DNA of 64,000 bases from Prevotella sp. E15-22 (GCF_023204875.1 NZ_CP096247.1:1984001-2048000), one strand, 5' to 3'. Counted from the stretch's first letter, positions 35,701 to 45,786 are shown. The notes: generated by a model from the letters alone, not told the origin. Translations and numbers: made by a program.

Positions 35701-36018
35701 TTAGGCAAGAACAACCTTATTGTTGTCTGCGCTCAGGAGCTTACCCTCCTTGAACAGCCAGCCGAGACCCAGCAAAGTCTCCTCTTCAGAAATTTTTGCA
35801 GCCTTAGCAATCTCCTTTACAGTGAGAGCTTTCTCTGCTGCTGCCAGCGCCTGATAAACATCTCCAGCCTTAAAACCAATGTTCTCAGCATTTACTGCTA
35901 CTGTGGCCTTGTCTGCCTTCACGGCTGCGACCTTCTTGGTTGTTGACTTCTTTGCTGCAGGAGCCTTAACTTCCTTTGTCTCAGCAGCCTTCTTTGTTGT
36001 AGCTTTCTTTTCTGCCAT
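35701..36018 (-). CDS. winged-helix (DUF2582-like) protein with histone H1-like Lys/Ala tail
   Basis: 105 residues. The first ~40 are low-complexity Lys/Ala/Thr (EKKATTKKAAETKE, APAAKKSTTKKVAA), like eukaryotic histone H1 tails and bacterial nucleoid proteins. The remaining ~60 residues (NIGFKAGDVYQALAA, LTVKEIAKAAKISEEE, LGLGWLFKEGKL) match the DUF2582 winged-helix domain. A basic tail on a small helix-turn-helix domain suggests DNA binding and a role in chromosome organisation or transcription. It stands alone with a terminator downstream. Function by analogy only. Confidence 0.75.
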   Translation of the reverse strand: MAEKKATTKKAAETKEVKAPAAKKSTTKKVAAVKADKATVAVNAENIGFKAGDVYQALAAAEKALTVKEIAKAAKISEEETLLGLGWLFKEGKLLSADNNKVVLA

Positions 36019-36130
36019 AATACTTGAAATATTAATACTATTGAAGTTATATATTCAAATCTGTTGGCAAAATTACTACATTATGTTAAGAAAACTAGCT
36101 AAAAGATAACGGTTTCTACTAAAATTTTAA

Positions 36131-37891
36131 CTATTCTTGACGTAAGTCAATCTGCAAATTCAGCTCCTCTAACTGTTTGGGATCCAGTTCTCCAGGAGCA
36201 TCGAGCATCACGTCGCGACCACTATTATTCTTGGGGAATGCAATGCAATCGCGAATGCTGTCGAGACCTGCCATAAGACTCACGAAACGGTCGAGACCGA
36301 AGGCGAGACCAGCGTGAGGAGGTGCTCCATACTTGAAGGCATTGATGAGGAAGCCAAACTGTGCCATGGCGCGCTCGGGGGTGAAGCCCAGAATCTGGAA
36401 CATCTTCTCCTGAAGTTTGCCATCGTGAATACGGAGTGAACCACCACCGACCTCAACGCCATTGCAAACGAAGTCATAGGCCACAGCACGTACTTTCTCG
36501 GGAGCACTGTCGAGCAATGGAATATCGTCGGGGTTAGGCATTGTGAACGGATGGTGAGTAGCCATAAGGCGCTGCTCCTCATCGCTCCACTCGAACAAGG
36601 GGAAGTCGACAATCCACAGACACACGAACTTATCCTTATCGCGAAGTCCCAGACGATCGCCCATCTCAAGACGAAGGGTGCAGAGCTGCACACGGGTCTT
36701 ATTGGCATTGTCGCCAGAAAGGATCAGCACAAGATCGCCATCCTTGGCACCCATCGCCTCTTTCACCTTCTGCCATACCTCGGGCTCGTAGAACTTATCA
36801 ATTGATGACTTCACAGTACCATCGGCATTGAACTTCACATAAACCAAACCCTTGGCTCCTACCTGAGGACGCTTAACAAATTCGGTGAGCTGGTCGAGCT
36901 GCTTGCGGGTGTAATCAGCGCAACCAGGCACACAGATACCACCAATATAGTTGGCCTCATTGAATACGGGGAATGTGCCTGTGCCCTTGAGTACGTCCAT
37001 GAGTTCCACGAACTCCATGCCGAAACGAAGATCGGGCTTATCGGAACCGAAGCGACGCATAGCCTCGTGCCATGTCATACGCTGAAGGGCGGGCAACTCG
37101 ATGCCACGAATCTCCTTGAACAGATGACGAGCCAGGTCCTCGAAAATCTGAAGCACATCTTCCTGCTCGACAAACGACATCTCACAGTCAATCTGAGTGA
37201 ACTCGGGCTGACGGTCAGCACGCAGGTCCTCATCGCGGAAGCACTTGGCAATCTGGAAATAACGATCGAAACCTGAAACCATCAACAGCTGCTTCAAGGT
37301 CTGAGGACTCTGGGGCAGTGCATAGAACTGACCGGGATTCATACGACTGGGCACCACGAAATCGCGAGCACCCTCGGGAGTAGAACCGATGAGGATAGGA
37401 GTTTCTACCTCAATGAACTGCTGAGCATCGAGGAAGTTGCGGATGAGGATAGTCATCTTATGGCGCAACTCGAGATTCTTGCGAACAGCCGAACGACGCA
37501 GGTCGAGATAACGATACTTCATGCGGATATCATCGCCACCATCGGTATTATCCTCAATGGTGAAAGGCGGTGTGAGACTCTCGCTCAGGATATTCAGCTC
37601 GCTCACCATAATCTCGATATCGCCAGTGGGCATCTTGGGGTTCTTGGCCTGACGCTCGCAAACCTTACCCTTAATCTGAATACAGAACTCGCGTCCCAGT
37701 TTGTTGGCACGGTCGCAAAGAGCCGTATCGCCAGATTCGTCGAATACCAACTGTGTGATTCCATAGCGGTCGCGCAGGTCGACGAAGGTCATGCCTCCCA
37801 TCTTTCGAGTGCGCTGCACCCATCCAGCCAATGTTACCTCCTGGCCGGCATCGGTGAGACGAAGCTCACCACAAGTTTTAGTTCTATACAT
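36131..37891 (-). CDS. aspS: aspartyl-tRNA synthetase
   Basis: 586 residues, a class II synthetase charging tRNA-Asp. Residues ~1-110 are the OB-fold anticodon domain ([20 protein letters not shown]). Motif 2 is in [18 protein letters not shown], a GAD-type insertion lies in the middle, and motif 3 is [15 protein letters not shown]. The length and insertion fit the bacterial type AspRS. A -7 element precedes it. The stop is about 110 nt before the winged-helix gene start, both reverse. No oddity seen. Confidence 0.95.
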   Translation of the reverse strand: MYRTKTCGELRLTDAGQEVTLAGWVQRTRKMGGMTFVDLRDRYGITQLVFDESGDTALCDRANKLGREFCIQIKGKVCERQAKNPKMPTGDIEIMVSELNILSESLTPPFTIEDNTDGGDDIRMKYRYLDLRRSAVRKNLELRHKMTILIRNFLDAQQFIEVETPILIGSTPEGARDFVVPSRMNPGQFYALPQSPQTLKQLLMVSGFDRYFQIAKCFRDEDLRADRQPEFTQIDCEMSFVEQEDVLQIFEDLARHLFKEIRGIELPALQRMTWHEAMRRFGSDKPDLRFGMEFVELMDVLKGTGTFPVFNEANYIGGICVPGCADYTRKQLDQLTEFVKRPQVGAKGLVYVKFNADGTVKSSIDKFYEPEVWQKVKEAMGAKDGDLVLILSGDNANKTRVQLCTLRLEMGDRLGLRDKDKFVCLWIVDFPLFEWSDEEQRLMATHHPFTMPNPDDIPLLDSAPEKVRAVAYDFVCNGVEVGGGSLRIHDGKLQEKMFQILGFTPERAMAQFGFLINAFKYGAPPHAGLAFGLDRFVSLMAGLDSIRDCIAFPKNNSGRDVMLDAPGELDPKQLEELNLQIDLRQE

Positions 37892-37921
37892 ATTTTATTT
37901 TATGTTTTTTCTATTGAGGTG

Positions 37922-37929
37922 CAAAGTTA
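37922..37929 (-). promoter_or_regulatory. -7 element of aspS
   Basis: Reverse-strand TAACTTTG, about 30 nt before the aspS ATG; the -33 match (TTGG at a 22-nt distance) is weak. Confidence 0.45.
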
Positions 37930-37981
37930 CATATTTTTCCGTAATTTACGCCAACTTTAACTGCTAAAAAATAGAAAAAGA

Positions 37982-40084
37982 TTATTCTTCCCAATGTAGT
38001 ACGGCGCCATTACGACGGGCAGGGTCCGGGCCGGTGTAGTCCATTGAATAGGGACTGCCCGTGGTGGGACTCTTACCAAGATAACGATGACTCGTGAGTG
38101 AGAGGAGCATGAAGTCGTGGTCAAGATAGTCCTGCCAAAGGAATTCCTCGGCTTCTTTTGGGTCGGTGGTGAAGCGTACATCACCAGGCAATCCCTCGCC
38201 ATAGACCTTGATATAACGGCCATCGACACACTGAAGGACAACACGTCCCTGCTGACGGTCAATCACACGGAACTTGGTCAAGTCACTCTTGTCGCCAGCA
38301 TGGGTATCATATAGCAGGCCATGCTTCAGAGCAATGGCGGGTCGATTAGTTGACTTATTAATGATGCGGATAGTCTTTCCATAAGGAATATTCTCATGGC
38401 GATCGGCGCAAGGCTCCTCCACGATAAAGTTGTCAAACTCGGCATATCCGCCATTCTTTCCCTTGACATTAAAGGCAAAGAGCGCATGGCGCGAGCCCTG
38501 GAATGTGATGAGCTGATAGGTCAACGGCATCATACGGCCGAGGGTCTTATACTCCTTGCCATCAAGGGAATAGGCGTATTGGGCTTGATCATTATCGTAC
38601 TCGCCAATGCAGCGAAGCCATAGTTTTGACAGACTGGGAATAGCCACATCGATGGTATCGTTGGTCATCTGTTCGAAGCAACGAAGGGTGAGGTTCTTAC
38701 CATTCTTCACAACACCAATCCACGAGCAAGGCACGTTGATATTACCAAGACCACAGACATCGCCATCCTTCATTCCCTTGACACTGAGTTCAACGGTAGC
38801 GATGCTCTTGGGACCAACAACGCGCTGTGTCAATGTGTTGCGAGCCCACATCAACTGTTCGGCAGGCATTGTATTCAGACGGAGCTTGCCTCCCTTCAGA
38901 CTCCACATCTTTTCCTCTGGATTATGGTTCCACTGCCATACGCGACCCAAGGTCTTGCCATCAAAGTTCTCACAACGGTTATATGGCGCATGAGTCAATG
39001 TTTGTTGCTGTGGCGCAGCAACAGACTGGGTTGCGGGCTTGAACCACGTGCGAGGTGCACGACCGAGATTACCTTCCAAGCCGACCATGGGCCATCCGTC
39101 TTTCCATGTCATGGGCATCAGGCAGACTGTTCGGCCAACAGAATGGAAGTCCTGCATAAAGAGGGCCCACCAAGAGCCATCGGTTGCCTGAACGATGCCA
39201 CCCTGATGGGCATTATCGCAACCTGTGGCATCAGGGCCGGCATGCGACACGCCAAACTTAGTGCCATCGTCACCGATACGATACTTAGTGCCGCGTGGTA
39301 CTATCGTACGGTCGACTCCATGATAGCCATAGGTCTCGTCGGCCTGGATGACACGTGTCTCGTATGGTCCCCAGATACTCTTAGAGCGTGAGCAGAGTGT
39401 ACGACCGTTGGGAGAGTAATCGGTAGAGATGAGATAATACATACCGTTAATCTTATACATGTGATGGCCCTCGCCAATGCCTGCGCCTTCGGGTATAATC
39501 ACACGGTCGCTACCCTCTACAGGACCACTCATATCGGGTTTCAACTCTGTGCAATGTACCTCGCCATACTTATGAATGGCATAAATCTTTCCATCATCAT
39601 CAAACAGCACGCCGAGGTCGTAAATATTTCCTTGCATGTTGTGATGCTTCCATGGACCTTCAATCTTTTCACTGGTATAGCACTGCAAACCTTTGCCATT
39701 GACATTTGAGAAGACATAGAACATGCCGTTGGCATAGCGGATGCAAGGGGCCCATATGCCCTGACCATAAATTTCCTGATGATTTTTTAAGGCAAACTTG
39801 TCGTCGGCAAAATCAAAGCGATCAAAGCAATAACTGACGTTCTCCCAATTCACAAGGTCTTTGGAATGAAGAATAACAAGGCCTGGCACTGAGTGCATTG
39901 TAGTGCCCGCCAAATAATAGTCCTCACCCACACGGATAACATCGGGATCGGAGAACTCATCGTAGAACAAGGGGTTGGTAAACGTGCCATTACCATTGTC
40001 GGCTGTCCACGACGAAGTTTGGGCTGTAGCATTTAGGGCGGCACAAGTCAAAAGACTTGCACACCATAGTTTGAGGTTGTTCAT
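37982..40084 (-). CDS. secreted glycoside hydrolase family 43
   Basis: 700 residues with a Sec signal peptide (LLTCAALNATAQ). Residues ~35-345 form the five-bladed propeller of GH43, with the catalytic base Asp in FSDPDVIRVGEDYYLAG and further marks GIWAPCIRYANGMFYVFS and GEGHHMYKINGMYYLISTD where a catalytic acid Glu is expected. About 365-560 resembles a concanavalin-like beta-sandwich often joined to GH43 xylosidases and arabinofuranosidases, and the C-terminal ~130 residues may be another beta module. It should remove side-chain sugars (arabinose/xylose type) of plant polysaccharide; the exact substrate is open. Divergent from the GH105 gene with its own promoter. Confidence 0.87.
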   Translation of the reverse strand: MNNLKLWCASLLTCAALNATAQTSSWTADNGNGTFTNPLFYDEFSDPDVIRVGEDYYLAGTTMHSVPGLVILHSKDLVNWENVSYCFDRFDFADDKFALKNHQEIYGQGIWAPCIRYANGMFYVFSNVNGKGLQCYTSEKIEGPWKHHNMQGNIYDLGVLFDDDGKIYAIHKYGEVHCTELKPDMSGPVEGSDRVIIPEGAGIGEGHHMYKINGMYYLISTDYSPNGRTLCSRSKSIWGPYETRVIQADETYGYHGVDRTIVPRGTKYRIGDDGTKFGVSHAGPDATGCDNAHQGGIVQATDGSWWALFMQDFHSVGRTVCLMPMTWKDGWPMVGLEGNLGRAPRTWFKPATQSVAAPQQQTLTHAPYNRCENFDGKTLGRVWQWNHNPEEKMWSLKGGKLRLNTMPAEQLMWARNTLTQRVVGPKSIATVELSVKGMKDGDVCGLGNINVPCSWIGVVKNGKNLTLRCFEQMTNDTIDVAIPSLSKLWLRCIGEYDNDQAQYAYSLDGKEYKTLGRMMPLTYQLITFQGSRHALFAFNVKGKNGGYAEFDNFIVEEPCADRHENIPYGKTIRIINKSTNRPAIALKHGLLYDTHAGDKSDLTKFRVIDRQQGRVVLQCVDGRYIKVYGEGLPGDVRFTTDPKEAEEFLWQDYLDHDFMLLSLTSHRYLGKSPTTGSPYSMDYTGPDPARRNGAVLHWEE

Positions 40085-40117
40085 TGTTATGATGTTTATT
40101 ATGTCATTTTACTGCCA

Positions 40118-40149
40118 CAAAGGTACTGCTTTTTATTTAATCGCACAAA
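40118..40149 (-). promoter_or_regulatory. promoter of the GH43 gene
   Basis: Reverse-strand TTTG (40146-40149) and TACCTTTG (40118-40125), spacer 20 nt. Confidence 0.7.
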
Positions 40150-40184
40150 CACTTAGACGCAAAATAGCTTATTTACGGATATTA

Positions 40185-40216
40185 TTTGGTGGTTTAAGGA
40201 CTTATTAGTAACTTTG
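40185..40216 (+). promoter_or_regulatory. promoter of the GH105 gene
   Basis: TTTG at 40185-40188 and TAACTTTG at 40209-40216, spacer 20 nt, 30 nt before the ATG. The two divergent promoters have 35 nt between their -33 boxes, room for one shared regulator. Confidence 0.7.
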
Positions 40217-40245
40217 CGGCACAAAATCTAAAAACTAAAACAAAA

Positions 40246-41391
40246 ATGAGAAAAATAGCTGCTCTTTGGGGTGCGTTGATGACGGCTGCAACACTGTCGG
40301 CCCAAAATACGGCTCAACAGGTGCTGAGCACTACCCAGAAGGTGAACGACTACTTCATGTCGAAATACGCCGACCCTACCCTACCAACGAATGTTAAGAA
40401 GGTGAGACCATCAAGTTTATGGACACGCGCCGTCTATTATGAGGGACTTATGGCACTTAATGATATAGACCCACAGCAACGCTACATGGACTATACCGAC
40501 CGCTGGGCCTCGTTTCACCAATGGACACCAAGAAATGGCATCAAGACTTGTGACGCTGACGACCAGTGCTGCGAACAGACATACTTGATGCGTTATACAC
40601 AGAACAAGAACGAGAAGATTCTATCCACCACGCTGCAGAACTTGGACCAGCAGATGGAGAGGGCTAATCCGAAGAATAGCTCTATATATGGCTGGTGGAC
40701 ATGGATAGACGCCATCCAGATGGCAATGCCTGTATATATGCAGGTTTACAAGATAACGGGCGAAGAGAAATATCGTGACCACGCCATGCAAATGTATCGC
40801 TGGAGCAGAAACGAGTGTGGCGGTGGACTCTTCAACGAAAAAGACGGACTGTGGTGGCGTGATGCCGACTATGTGCCTCCTTATAAAGAGCCTGACGGCA
40901 AGGACTGCTATTGGAGTCGTGGCAATGGCTGGGTGTATGCTGCCTTGGTGCGCTGTATGAACCAGTTGGACAAGAAAGATAAGGCTTATAAGGAACTGAA
41001 GAAGGATTTCCTTATGATGAGCGAGGGCTTGAAGAAATGCCAACGCGAAGATGGTTTCTGGAATCCTAGTTTGGTGTCTACAAACTATGCCATGACGGAA
41101 GCAAGTGGTACTGCGCTTTTCCTCTACGGCATGGCATGGGGCATTCGCAACGGACTACTTAAAGCGAAAGACTATCGCGAAGCCTGCGACCAAGCTTGGG
41201 CTGCCATGGTGAAGACCAGCGTTCATAGTGATGGTTTTCTTGGGTGGATGCAGGGCACAGGAAAGGATCCTTCTGACGGTCAGCCATTAAGCTACACCCG
41301 TGTGCCCGACTTCGAAGATTATGGCACAGGATGCTTCTTATTAGGAGCGACAGAGTATTATAAACTACTAACTAAATTTAAAAACTCCTAA
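40246..41391 (+). CDS. secreted unsaturated glucuronyl/rhamnogalacturonyl hydrolase (GH105, YteR-like)
   Basis: 381 residues with signal peptide (MRKIAALWGALMTAATLSAQ). The (alpha/alpha)6 barrel shows WTRAVYYEGLMALNDID, WWTWIDAIQMAMPVYMQV with the catalytic Asp of GH88/105 enzymes, GLWWRDADYVPP, CYWSRGNGWVYAALV and GFWNPSLVS. The enzyme removes unsaturated uronic acid from oligosaccharides produced by pectin or rhamnogalacturonan lyases. Opposite to a GH43 gene, it suggests pectin side-chain use, but there is no SusC/SusD or lyase next to it here. Terminal T9SS tail absent, so probably periplasmic. Confidence 0.88.
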   Translation: MRKIAALWGALMTAATLSAQNTAQQVLSTTQKVNDYFMSKYADPTLPTNVKKVRPSSLWTRAVYYEGLMALNDIDPQQRYMDYTDRWASFHQWTPRNGIKTCDADDQCCEQTYLMRYTQNKNEKILSTTLQNLDQQMERANPKNSSIYGWWTWIDAIQMAMPVYMQVYKITGEEKYRDHAMQMYRWSRNECGGGLFNEKDGLWWRDADYVPPYKEPDGKDCYWSRGNGWVYAALVRCMNQLDKKDKAYKELKKDFLMMSEGLKKCQREDGFWNPSLVSTNYAMTEASGTALFLYGMAWGIRNGLLKAKDYREACDQAWAAMVKTSVHSDGFLGWMQGTGKDPSDGQPLSYTRVPDFEDYGTGCFLLGATEYYKLLTKFKNS

Positions 41392-41399
41392 ATTAGCAC

Positions 41400-41428
41400 T
41401 TTGTTTTATTAACTTTTTTGTACTTTTG
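41400..41428 (+). promoter_or_regulatory. probable promoter of the DUF1573 gene
   Basis: TACTTTTG at 41421-41428 is a good -7; TTTG at 41400-41403 is 17 nt away, shorter than usual, and a T-run lies in between. Confidence 0.45.
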
Positions 41429-41462
41429 CGTCAAATAATTAGAAAACATAAACGAAAACGAT

Positions 41463-41849
41463 ATGAAGAAACTCATTCTCTTTACAATGATGCTTATTAG
41501 CGGCATGACCGCAATGGCACAGCAGCCAGCCGAGATTAAGTTCGACACGCTGACTCATAACTTTGGAAAGTTCTCAGAGAAAGAACCCGTGGTAAACTGC
41601 ACCTTCAACTTCACCAACGTTGGCGAGCAGAACCTGATTATCAATCAGGCTATTGCCTCTTGCGGATGCACAGTGGCAGAATACACAAAGGATCCTATTA
41701 AGCCAGGCGAGAAGGGACAACTGAAGGTAACTTACAACGGAACAGGCAAGTTCCCTGGACACTTTAAGAAGTCTATCACCGTTCGCACGAATGGTAAAGT
41801 GGAAATGACGCGCCTCTATATCGAAGGTGATATGGAAGAAGCAAAATAA
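41463..41849 (+). CDS. exported DUF1573 domain protein
   Basis: 128 residues: signal peptide (MKKLILFTMMLISGMTAMAQ) and a single immunoglobulin-like DUF1573 domain (HNFGKFSEKEPVVNCTFNFT, NQAIASCGCTVAEYTKDPI, GTGKFPGHFKKSITV). Members are common as periplasmic or surface proteins of Bacteroidota and often have several copies per genome, with the Cys pair CGC as a mark. Role unknown; perhaps binding in the periplasm. It is monocistronic with a strong terminator shared with the converging rny operon. Confidence 0.88.
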   Translation: MKKLILFTMMLISGMTAMAQQPAEIKFDTLTHNFGKFSEKEPVVNCTFNFTNVGEQNLIINQAIASCGCTVAEYTKDPIKPGEKGQLKVTYNGTGKFPGHFKKSITVRTNGKVEMTRLYIEGDMEEAK

Positions 41850-41870
41850 AGATAGAATAAAAACAAAAAA

Positions 41871-41903
41871 ATCAGGCAGTCGTTTGACTGCCTGATTTTT
41901 TTA
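41871..41903. terminator. bidirectional terminator between DUF1573 gene and rny
   Basis: Perfect 11-bp stem ATCAGGCAGTC/GACTGCCTGAT with loop GTTT, A-run before and T-run after, serving both convergent genes. Confidence 0.9.
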
Positions 41904-41922
41904 TCAACTAAACAATTGCTTA

Positions 41923-43464
41923 TTACTTTGCATAAGCAACGGATCTTGTCTCGCGGATAACGGTAATCTTCACCTGACCTGGATAGGTCATCTCATTCTG
42001 AATCTTTGTTGCAATCTCTCCGCTCAGTGCCTCGGTCTCAGCATCGTCCATCTTGTCGGCACCGACAATGACACGAAGCTCACGACCAGCCTGGATAGCA
42101 TAGGTCTTGGTAACGCCAGGATAGCTCATGGCAATAGCCTCAAGGTCGTTCAGACGCTTGATGTATGCCTCAACAATCTCACGACGGGCACCAGGACGAG
42201 CACCACTGATAGCATCACATACCTGTACGATAGGAGCCAACAGCGTCTGCATCTCCATCTCGTCGTGGTGTGCACCAATTGCATTACAGATATCAGGTTT
42301 CTCCTTGTACTTCTCGGCAATCTTTGCGCCATAAAGTGCGTGAGGCATCTCACTCTCCTCATCGGGCACCTTACCAATATCGTGGAGAAGACCAGCACGC
42401 TTAGCTTTCTTGGGGTTCAAACCAAGTTCTGAAGCCATCACTGCACAGAGATTAGCGGTCTCACGAGCGTGCTGCAGCAAGTTCTGGCCATAACTTGAAC
42501 GGTATTTCATCTTACCGATGATACGTACCAACTCAGGATGCAAACCATGGATACCCAAGTCGATAGCTGTACGTTTACCAGTTTCGATAATCTCGTTGTC
42601 AAGTTGCTTCTTCACCTTGGCAACCACTTCCTCGATGCGAGCGGGGTGGATACGTCCATCGCTCACCAACTGATGGAGTGCCAAACGACAAACCTCACGG
42701 CGAACAGGATCGAAACCACTGATAACGATGGCCTCGGGCGTATCATCAACCACGATTTCCACGCCGCAAGCTGCCTCAAGAGCACGGATATTTCTACCCT
42801 CACGACCAATAACGCGGCCTTTCACATCATCGTTGTCAATATGGAAAACAGACACACTATTCTCGATGGCTGTTTCTGTAGCCACACGCTGAATGGTCTG
42901 GATAACAATCTTCTTGGCCTGAGCATTGGCGTTCAACTTAGCCTCGTCCATGATCTCGTTGACATAAGCGGCAGCATCGGTACGAGCTTCGTCCTTCATG
43001 GCTTCCACCAAGCGGTTCTTAGCCTCCTCAGCGCTCAGTCCAGAAAGTTCCTCCAGTTTCTCACGCTCCTTCTGCTGCATCTTTCCCAACTCTTCCTGCT
43101 TCAAGGCCAAAGCCTTCTTCTCGTTGTCAATGCGCTGTTGCAGGTTGTCAAGCTCGTTCTTACGGCGTCCGAGTTCATCCTGACGCTGATTCAGAGAGAT
43201 TTCACGCTGCTTCAAACGGTTCTCACTCTGTTGGATGTGCTGGTTGCGCTGCTGCACCTCCTTTTCGAGTTCACTCTTCTTGTTGAGGAACTTCTCCTTA
43301 ACCTCCAACAATTTCTTTTCTTTGATGACGTCTGCCTCTTTTGTGGCAGCATCAACCATGGCGTTGTATTTTCCCTTGATAACCTTCAGAAATACAACAT
43401 ATCCGCATCCCACGCCCACAATAAGCGTAGAAACGGCTATTAAAATAACATAGATAATGTCCAT
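41923..43464 (-). CDS. rny: ribonuclease Y
   Basis: 513 residues, membrane-anchored endoribonuclease of mRNA decay. An N-terminal helix ([19 protein letters not shown]) is followed by a long coiled coil (~25-190, rich in E/K/Q), a KH RNA-binding domain ([18 protein letters not shown]), and the HD phosphohydrolase domain ([25 protein letters not shown] with the HD metal pair). The length is the family norm. It follows zapA and a coiled-coil gene in the same direction with small gaps, probably one operon linked to cell division and RNA turnover. Confidence 0.94.
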   Translation of the reverse strand: MDIIYVILIAVSTLIVGVGCGYVVFLKVIKGKYNAMVDAATKEADVIKEKKLLEVKEKFLNKKSELEKEVQQRNQHIQQSENRLKQREISLNQRQDELGRRKNELDNLQQRIDNEKKALALKQEELGKMQQKEREKLEELSGLSAEEAKNRLVEAMKDEARTDAAAYVNEIMDEAKLNANAQAKKIVIQTIQRVATETAIENSVSVFHIDNDDVKGRVIGREGRNIRALEAACGVEIVVDDTPEAIVISGFDPVRREVCRLALHQLVSDGRIHPARIEEVVAKVKKQLDNEIIETGKRTAIDLGIHGLHPELVRIIGKMKYRSSYGQNLLQHARETANLCAVMASELGLNPKKAKRAGLLHDIGKVPDEESEMPHALYGAKIAEKYKEKPDICNAIGAHHDEMEMQTLLAPIVQVCDAISGARPGARREIVEAYIKRLNDLEAIAMSYPGVTKTYAIQAGRELRVIVGADKMDDAETEALSGEIATKIQNEMTYPGQVKITVIRETRSVAYAK

Positions 43465-43503
43465 AAATAATATATATAGGTTGTTAATATTCTACATCTT
43501 TGT

Positions 43504-43800
43504 TTACTTCAACGCGTCCTCGATTTCGGAAGTTAACTGAGAGAGAATATTATCATAAGGCTTAGTGTCGTTCTTTGCCAACTCCTTTTCATAGCGCAAA
43601 GCAATCTCAATAAGAGTCATCAGAGCGATGGTATGATCACTCTTGCGGCCACGGTAAACCTGTGCATAAGCACCATAGCGTTCGGTGATAAGTTTGGCCG
43701 CTGCACGATAGTACTCCTCATCCTCACGGTTGTGGAGCTTCATTGCAATTTCTTCGTCGTAGACGTGCAACTTTATATTGAGTACACTTTCCTCTGCCAT
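43504..43800 (-). CDS. zapA: cell division protein ZapA
   Basis: 98 residues. ESVLNIKLHVYDEEIAMKL and the helical C-terminus (ALMTLIEIALRYEKELA) fit the ZapA family: small protein with an N-terminal beta-alpha head and a coiled-coil tail that cross-links FtsZ filaments. It lies between a coiled-coil gene and rny in one reverse operon. Similarity is by pattern only, but length and context agree with the usual Bacteroidota order zapA-rny. Confidence 0.8.
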   Translation of the reverse strand: MAEESVLNIKLHVYDEEIAMKLHNREDEEYYRAAAKLITERYGAYAQVYRGRKSDHTIALMTLIEIALRYEKELAKNDTKPYDNILSQLTSEIEDALK

Positions 43801-43815
43801 TTATCGTCTCGTCTG

Positions 43816-44112
43816 TTACTTCTCGTCACTCAGGACGGTAATACATTTATTGACCTCGCGAATCAACTTAGCCACCCGATCCTTGGCACCTTCCAAGTCT
43901 CCATCGGTGATTTCCATCATGCGGGCCATCTTCAACGACTGATAGTCATGCTCCTGCTGTGCCAGTTTTGCCTCGAGCTGCTTGATGCGCTTATCGCTCT
44001 CGTCCATCATCGCATACAAATCTGAATTCTCCTTTTTCAGTTCTTGAAACCGAAGAATCATCTGCCGTATACGGGTCTGAAACGTGGCTAAAACCTTTTC
44101 ATTCTGAGTCAT
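43816..44112 (-). CDS. small coiled-coil protein (ZapB-like position)
   Basis: 98 residues from MTQNEKVLATFQTRI at 44110-44112 (longer frame to 44133 enters the promoter, -7 at 44131-44138). The sequence is almost all heptad-like helix (MILRFQELKKENSDLYAMM, DKRIKQLEAKLAQQEHDYQS). A TACTTTTG -7 precedes. Placed immediately before zapA (15 nt), it may be the division-linked coiled-coil partner, as ZapB is in other bacteria, but sequence similarity to ZapB is not established. Confidence 0.65.
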   Translation of the reverse strand: MTQNEKVLATFQTRIRQMILRFQELKKENSDLYAMMDESDKRIKQLEAKLAQQEHDYQSLKMARMMEITDGDLEGAKDRVAKLIREVNKCITVLSDEK

Positions 44113-44130
44113 GCCTATACTTTTATTCCA

Positions 44131-44138
44131 CAAAAGTA
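44131..44138 (-). promoter_or_regulatory. -7 element of the coiled-coil/zapA/rny operon
   Basis: Reverse-strand TACTTTTG, about 19 nt before the ATG at 44112. No good -33 seen. Confidence 0.4.
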
Positions 44139-44191
44139 AACAAAATTAATTAAAATGCCCACTTTCGCTCTACATATTTAATATTTATTAA

Positions 44192-44812
44192 TCATTTGTC
44201 GGCTGTTTGAGGCTGCTTTTCTTTCTTTGCCAGCATCACAACACGATAAACAAAATCTGTGGTCCACTTCTCTGAGAAGCCAAGACGCTTGTCAATCTCA
44301 CGAATTGAGACGATTGTTTTCAGGACGCCTGCGTCCTTATAATCGTTCTTATTAAAGATATCGTGAACGGTCTTCTCTGTTGCTGCATAGATGGCCTTCT
44401 TGAAGAAACCAGGCAAACGGAGTTTAAACTTCATCAGATTGCCCGACAACATCATCACATCCTGAACAAATGTCTGGAACTGCAGCAGATAGGTCTGCAC
44501 ATCTTGAATCTTCTTACAACGACGATGGATGCTTTGATCAATTTCCTTAAAAAACTGATCATCCATCTCGTAGAGTTCCTTCAGCATCTTCTTGCAACGT
44601 GCCTTCTCACCAATACCCAGTTTTCCGCCCTGAGTAGGCACACGAAGTGTTGTTTTAAATACACGCAAGTCGGGCAATGCGTTTAGATTCGTGATGCCCA
44701 AATCGGCCGCCATCACAGCCTGAAAATATACACGGATAAGTGTCATGAAATCCTCCATGCCACCTACCTTCTGTTCCTCCTTTTTTCCTAGGATTTTACT
44801 TATAATACTCAT
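44192..44812 (-). CDS. conserved Bacteroidales protein of unknown function
   Basis: 206 residues, mostly helical, no signal peptide or membrane segment. It opens MSIISKILGKKEEQKVGGME and contains basic stretches (KKMLKELYEMDDQFF, RRCKKIQDVQTYLLQ) and FKLRLPGFFKKAIYAA. A reverse-strand TAACTTTG lies at 44844-44851 as a possible -7. It is separated from the zapA operon by 79 nt. I do not recognise a family; similar stand-alone genes are, as I recall, common in this order. Confidence 0.6.
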   Translation of the reverse strand: MSIISKILGKKEEQKVGGMEDFMTLIRVYFQAVMAADLGITNLNALPDLRVFKTTLRVPTQGGKLGIGEKARCKKMLKELYEMDDQFFKEIDQSIHRRCKKIQDVQTYLLQFQTFVQDVMMLSGNLMKFKLRLPGFFKKAIYAATEKTVHDIFNKNDYKDAGVLKTIVSIREIDKRLGFSEKWTTDFVYRVVMLAKKEKQPQTADK

Positions 44813-44872
44813 TTCTTTAACGTTAAATTCTAATATTTGCGTGCAAAGTTACGAAATTATTCAAATATTTCG

Positions 44873-44880
44873 TATATTTG
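44873..44880 (+). promoter_or_regulatory. -7 element of rfbA
   Basis: TATATTTG about 30 nt before the ATG; no TTTG at the expected -33. Confidence 0.4.
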
Positions 44881-44910
44881 CAAGCGAAATTGTACTAAAA
44901 ACGAGAAAAA

Positions 44911-45786
44911 ATGAAAGGCATCGTATTAGCGGGAGGCAGCGGCACACGCCTCTACCCCATCACCAAAGGCATATCGAAGCAACTAATTCCTATCTTCGAT
45001 AAGCCGATGATTTACTACCCTATATCGGCATTGATGCTGGCTGGCATCCGTGACATTCTTATCATCTCGACCCCCTACGACCTACCAGGATTCCAACGCC
45101 TGCTGGGCGACGGTCGTGATTTGGGCGTTCACTTTGAATATGCCGAGCAACCATCGCCCGACGGACTGGCTCAGGCATTCATCATTGGCGAGGAGTTTAT
45201 TGGTGACGACTGCGCCTGCCTAGTATTGGGTGACAACATCTTCTATGGTTCAGGCTTCAGCGGTTTACTACGCGAGAGTGTTGAAAACGCCGAGAAGAAT
45301 GGATTGGCCACTGTCTTTGGTTATTATGTCAACGACCCTGAGCGCTATGGCGTGGCGGAGTTTGACAAGGAAGGTAACTGCCTGAGCATTGAAGAGAAGC
45401 CACAAAATCCGAAATCAAACTATGCTGTAGTAGGTCTCTACTTCTATCCAAACAGTGTGGTAAAGATTGCCAAGAACATCAAACCAAGTGCTCGCGGTGA
45501 GTTGGAAATCACCACCGTCAACCAAGAGTATCTGGCACAGAAGAAGCTGAAGGTACAGACACTTCAGCGTGGCTTTGCATGGCTCGACACTGGCACACAC
45601 GATTCTCTGGCCGAAGCTAGCACCTTTATTGAAGTCATCGAAAAGCGACAAGGCTTAAAGGTGGCATGTCTGGAGGAGATTGCCTACAAACAAGGTTGGA
45701 TTAACAAGGAACAAATAAAAGAACTGGCCAAGCCGATGCTAAAGAACGGCTATGGCCAGTATCTGATGCAACTCGCAGAGGATTAA
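44911..45786 (+). CDS. rfbA: glucose-1-phosphate thymidylyltransferase
   Basis: 291 residues making dTDP-glucose from glucose-1-phosphate and dTTP, the first step toward dTDP-rhamnose. The N-terminus [20 protein letters not shown] is the nucleotide-binding signature, and [27 protein letters not shown] and [13 protein letters not shown] complete the family pattern. The usual partners rfbB, rfbC and rfbD are not adjacent, so the pathway is split or shared with other loci. It is a single-gene unit ended by a terminator that overlaps the converging protease gene. Confidence 0.94.
   Translation: MKGIVLAGGSGTRLYPITKGISKQLIPIFDKPMIYYPISALMLAGIRDILIISTPYDLPGFQRLLGDGRDLGVHFEYAEQPSPDGLAQAFIIGEEFIGDDCACLVLGDNIFYGSGFSGLLRESVENAEKNGLATVFGYYVNDPERYGVAEFDKEGNCLSIEEKPQNPKSNYAVVGLYFYPNSVVKIAKNIKPSARGELEITTVNQEYLAQKKLKVQTLQRGFAWLDTGTHDSLAEASTFIEVIEKRQGLKVACLEEIAYKQGWINKEQIKELAKPMLKNGYGQYLMQLAED

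Noticed and set aside
42538..43443. 301-codon open frame opposite rny
   Set aside because: It is a shadow of the rny coding strand with low-complexity Leu-rich translation.
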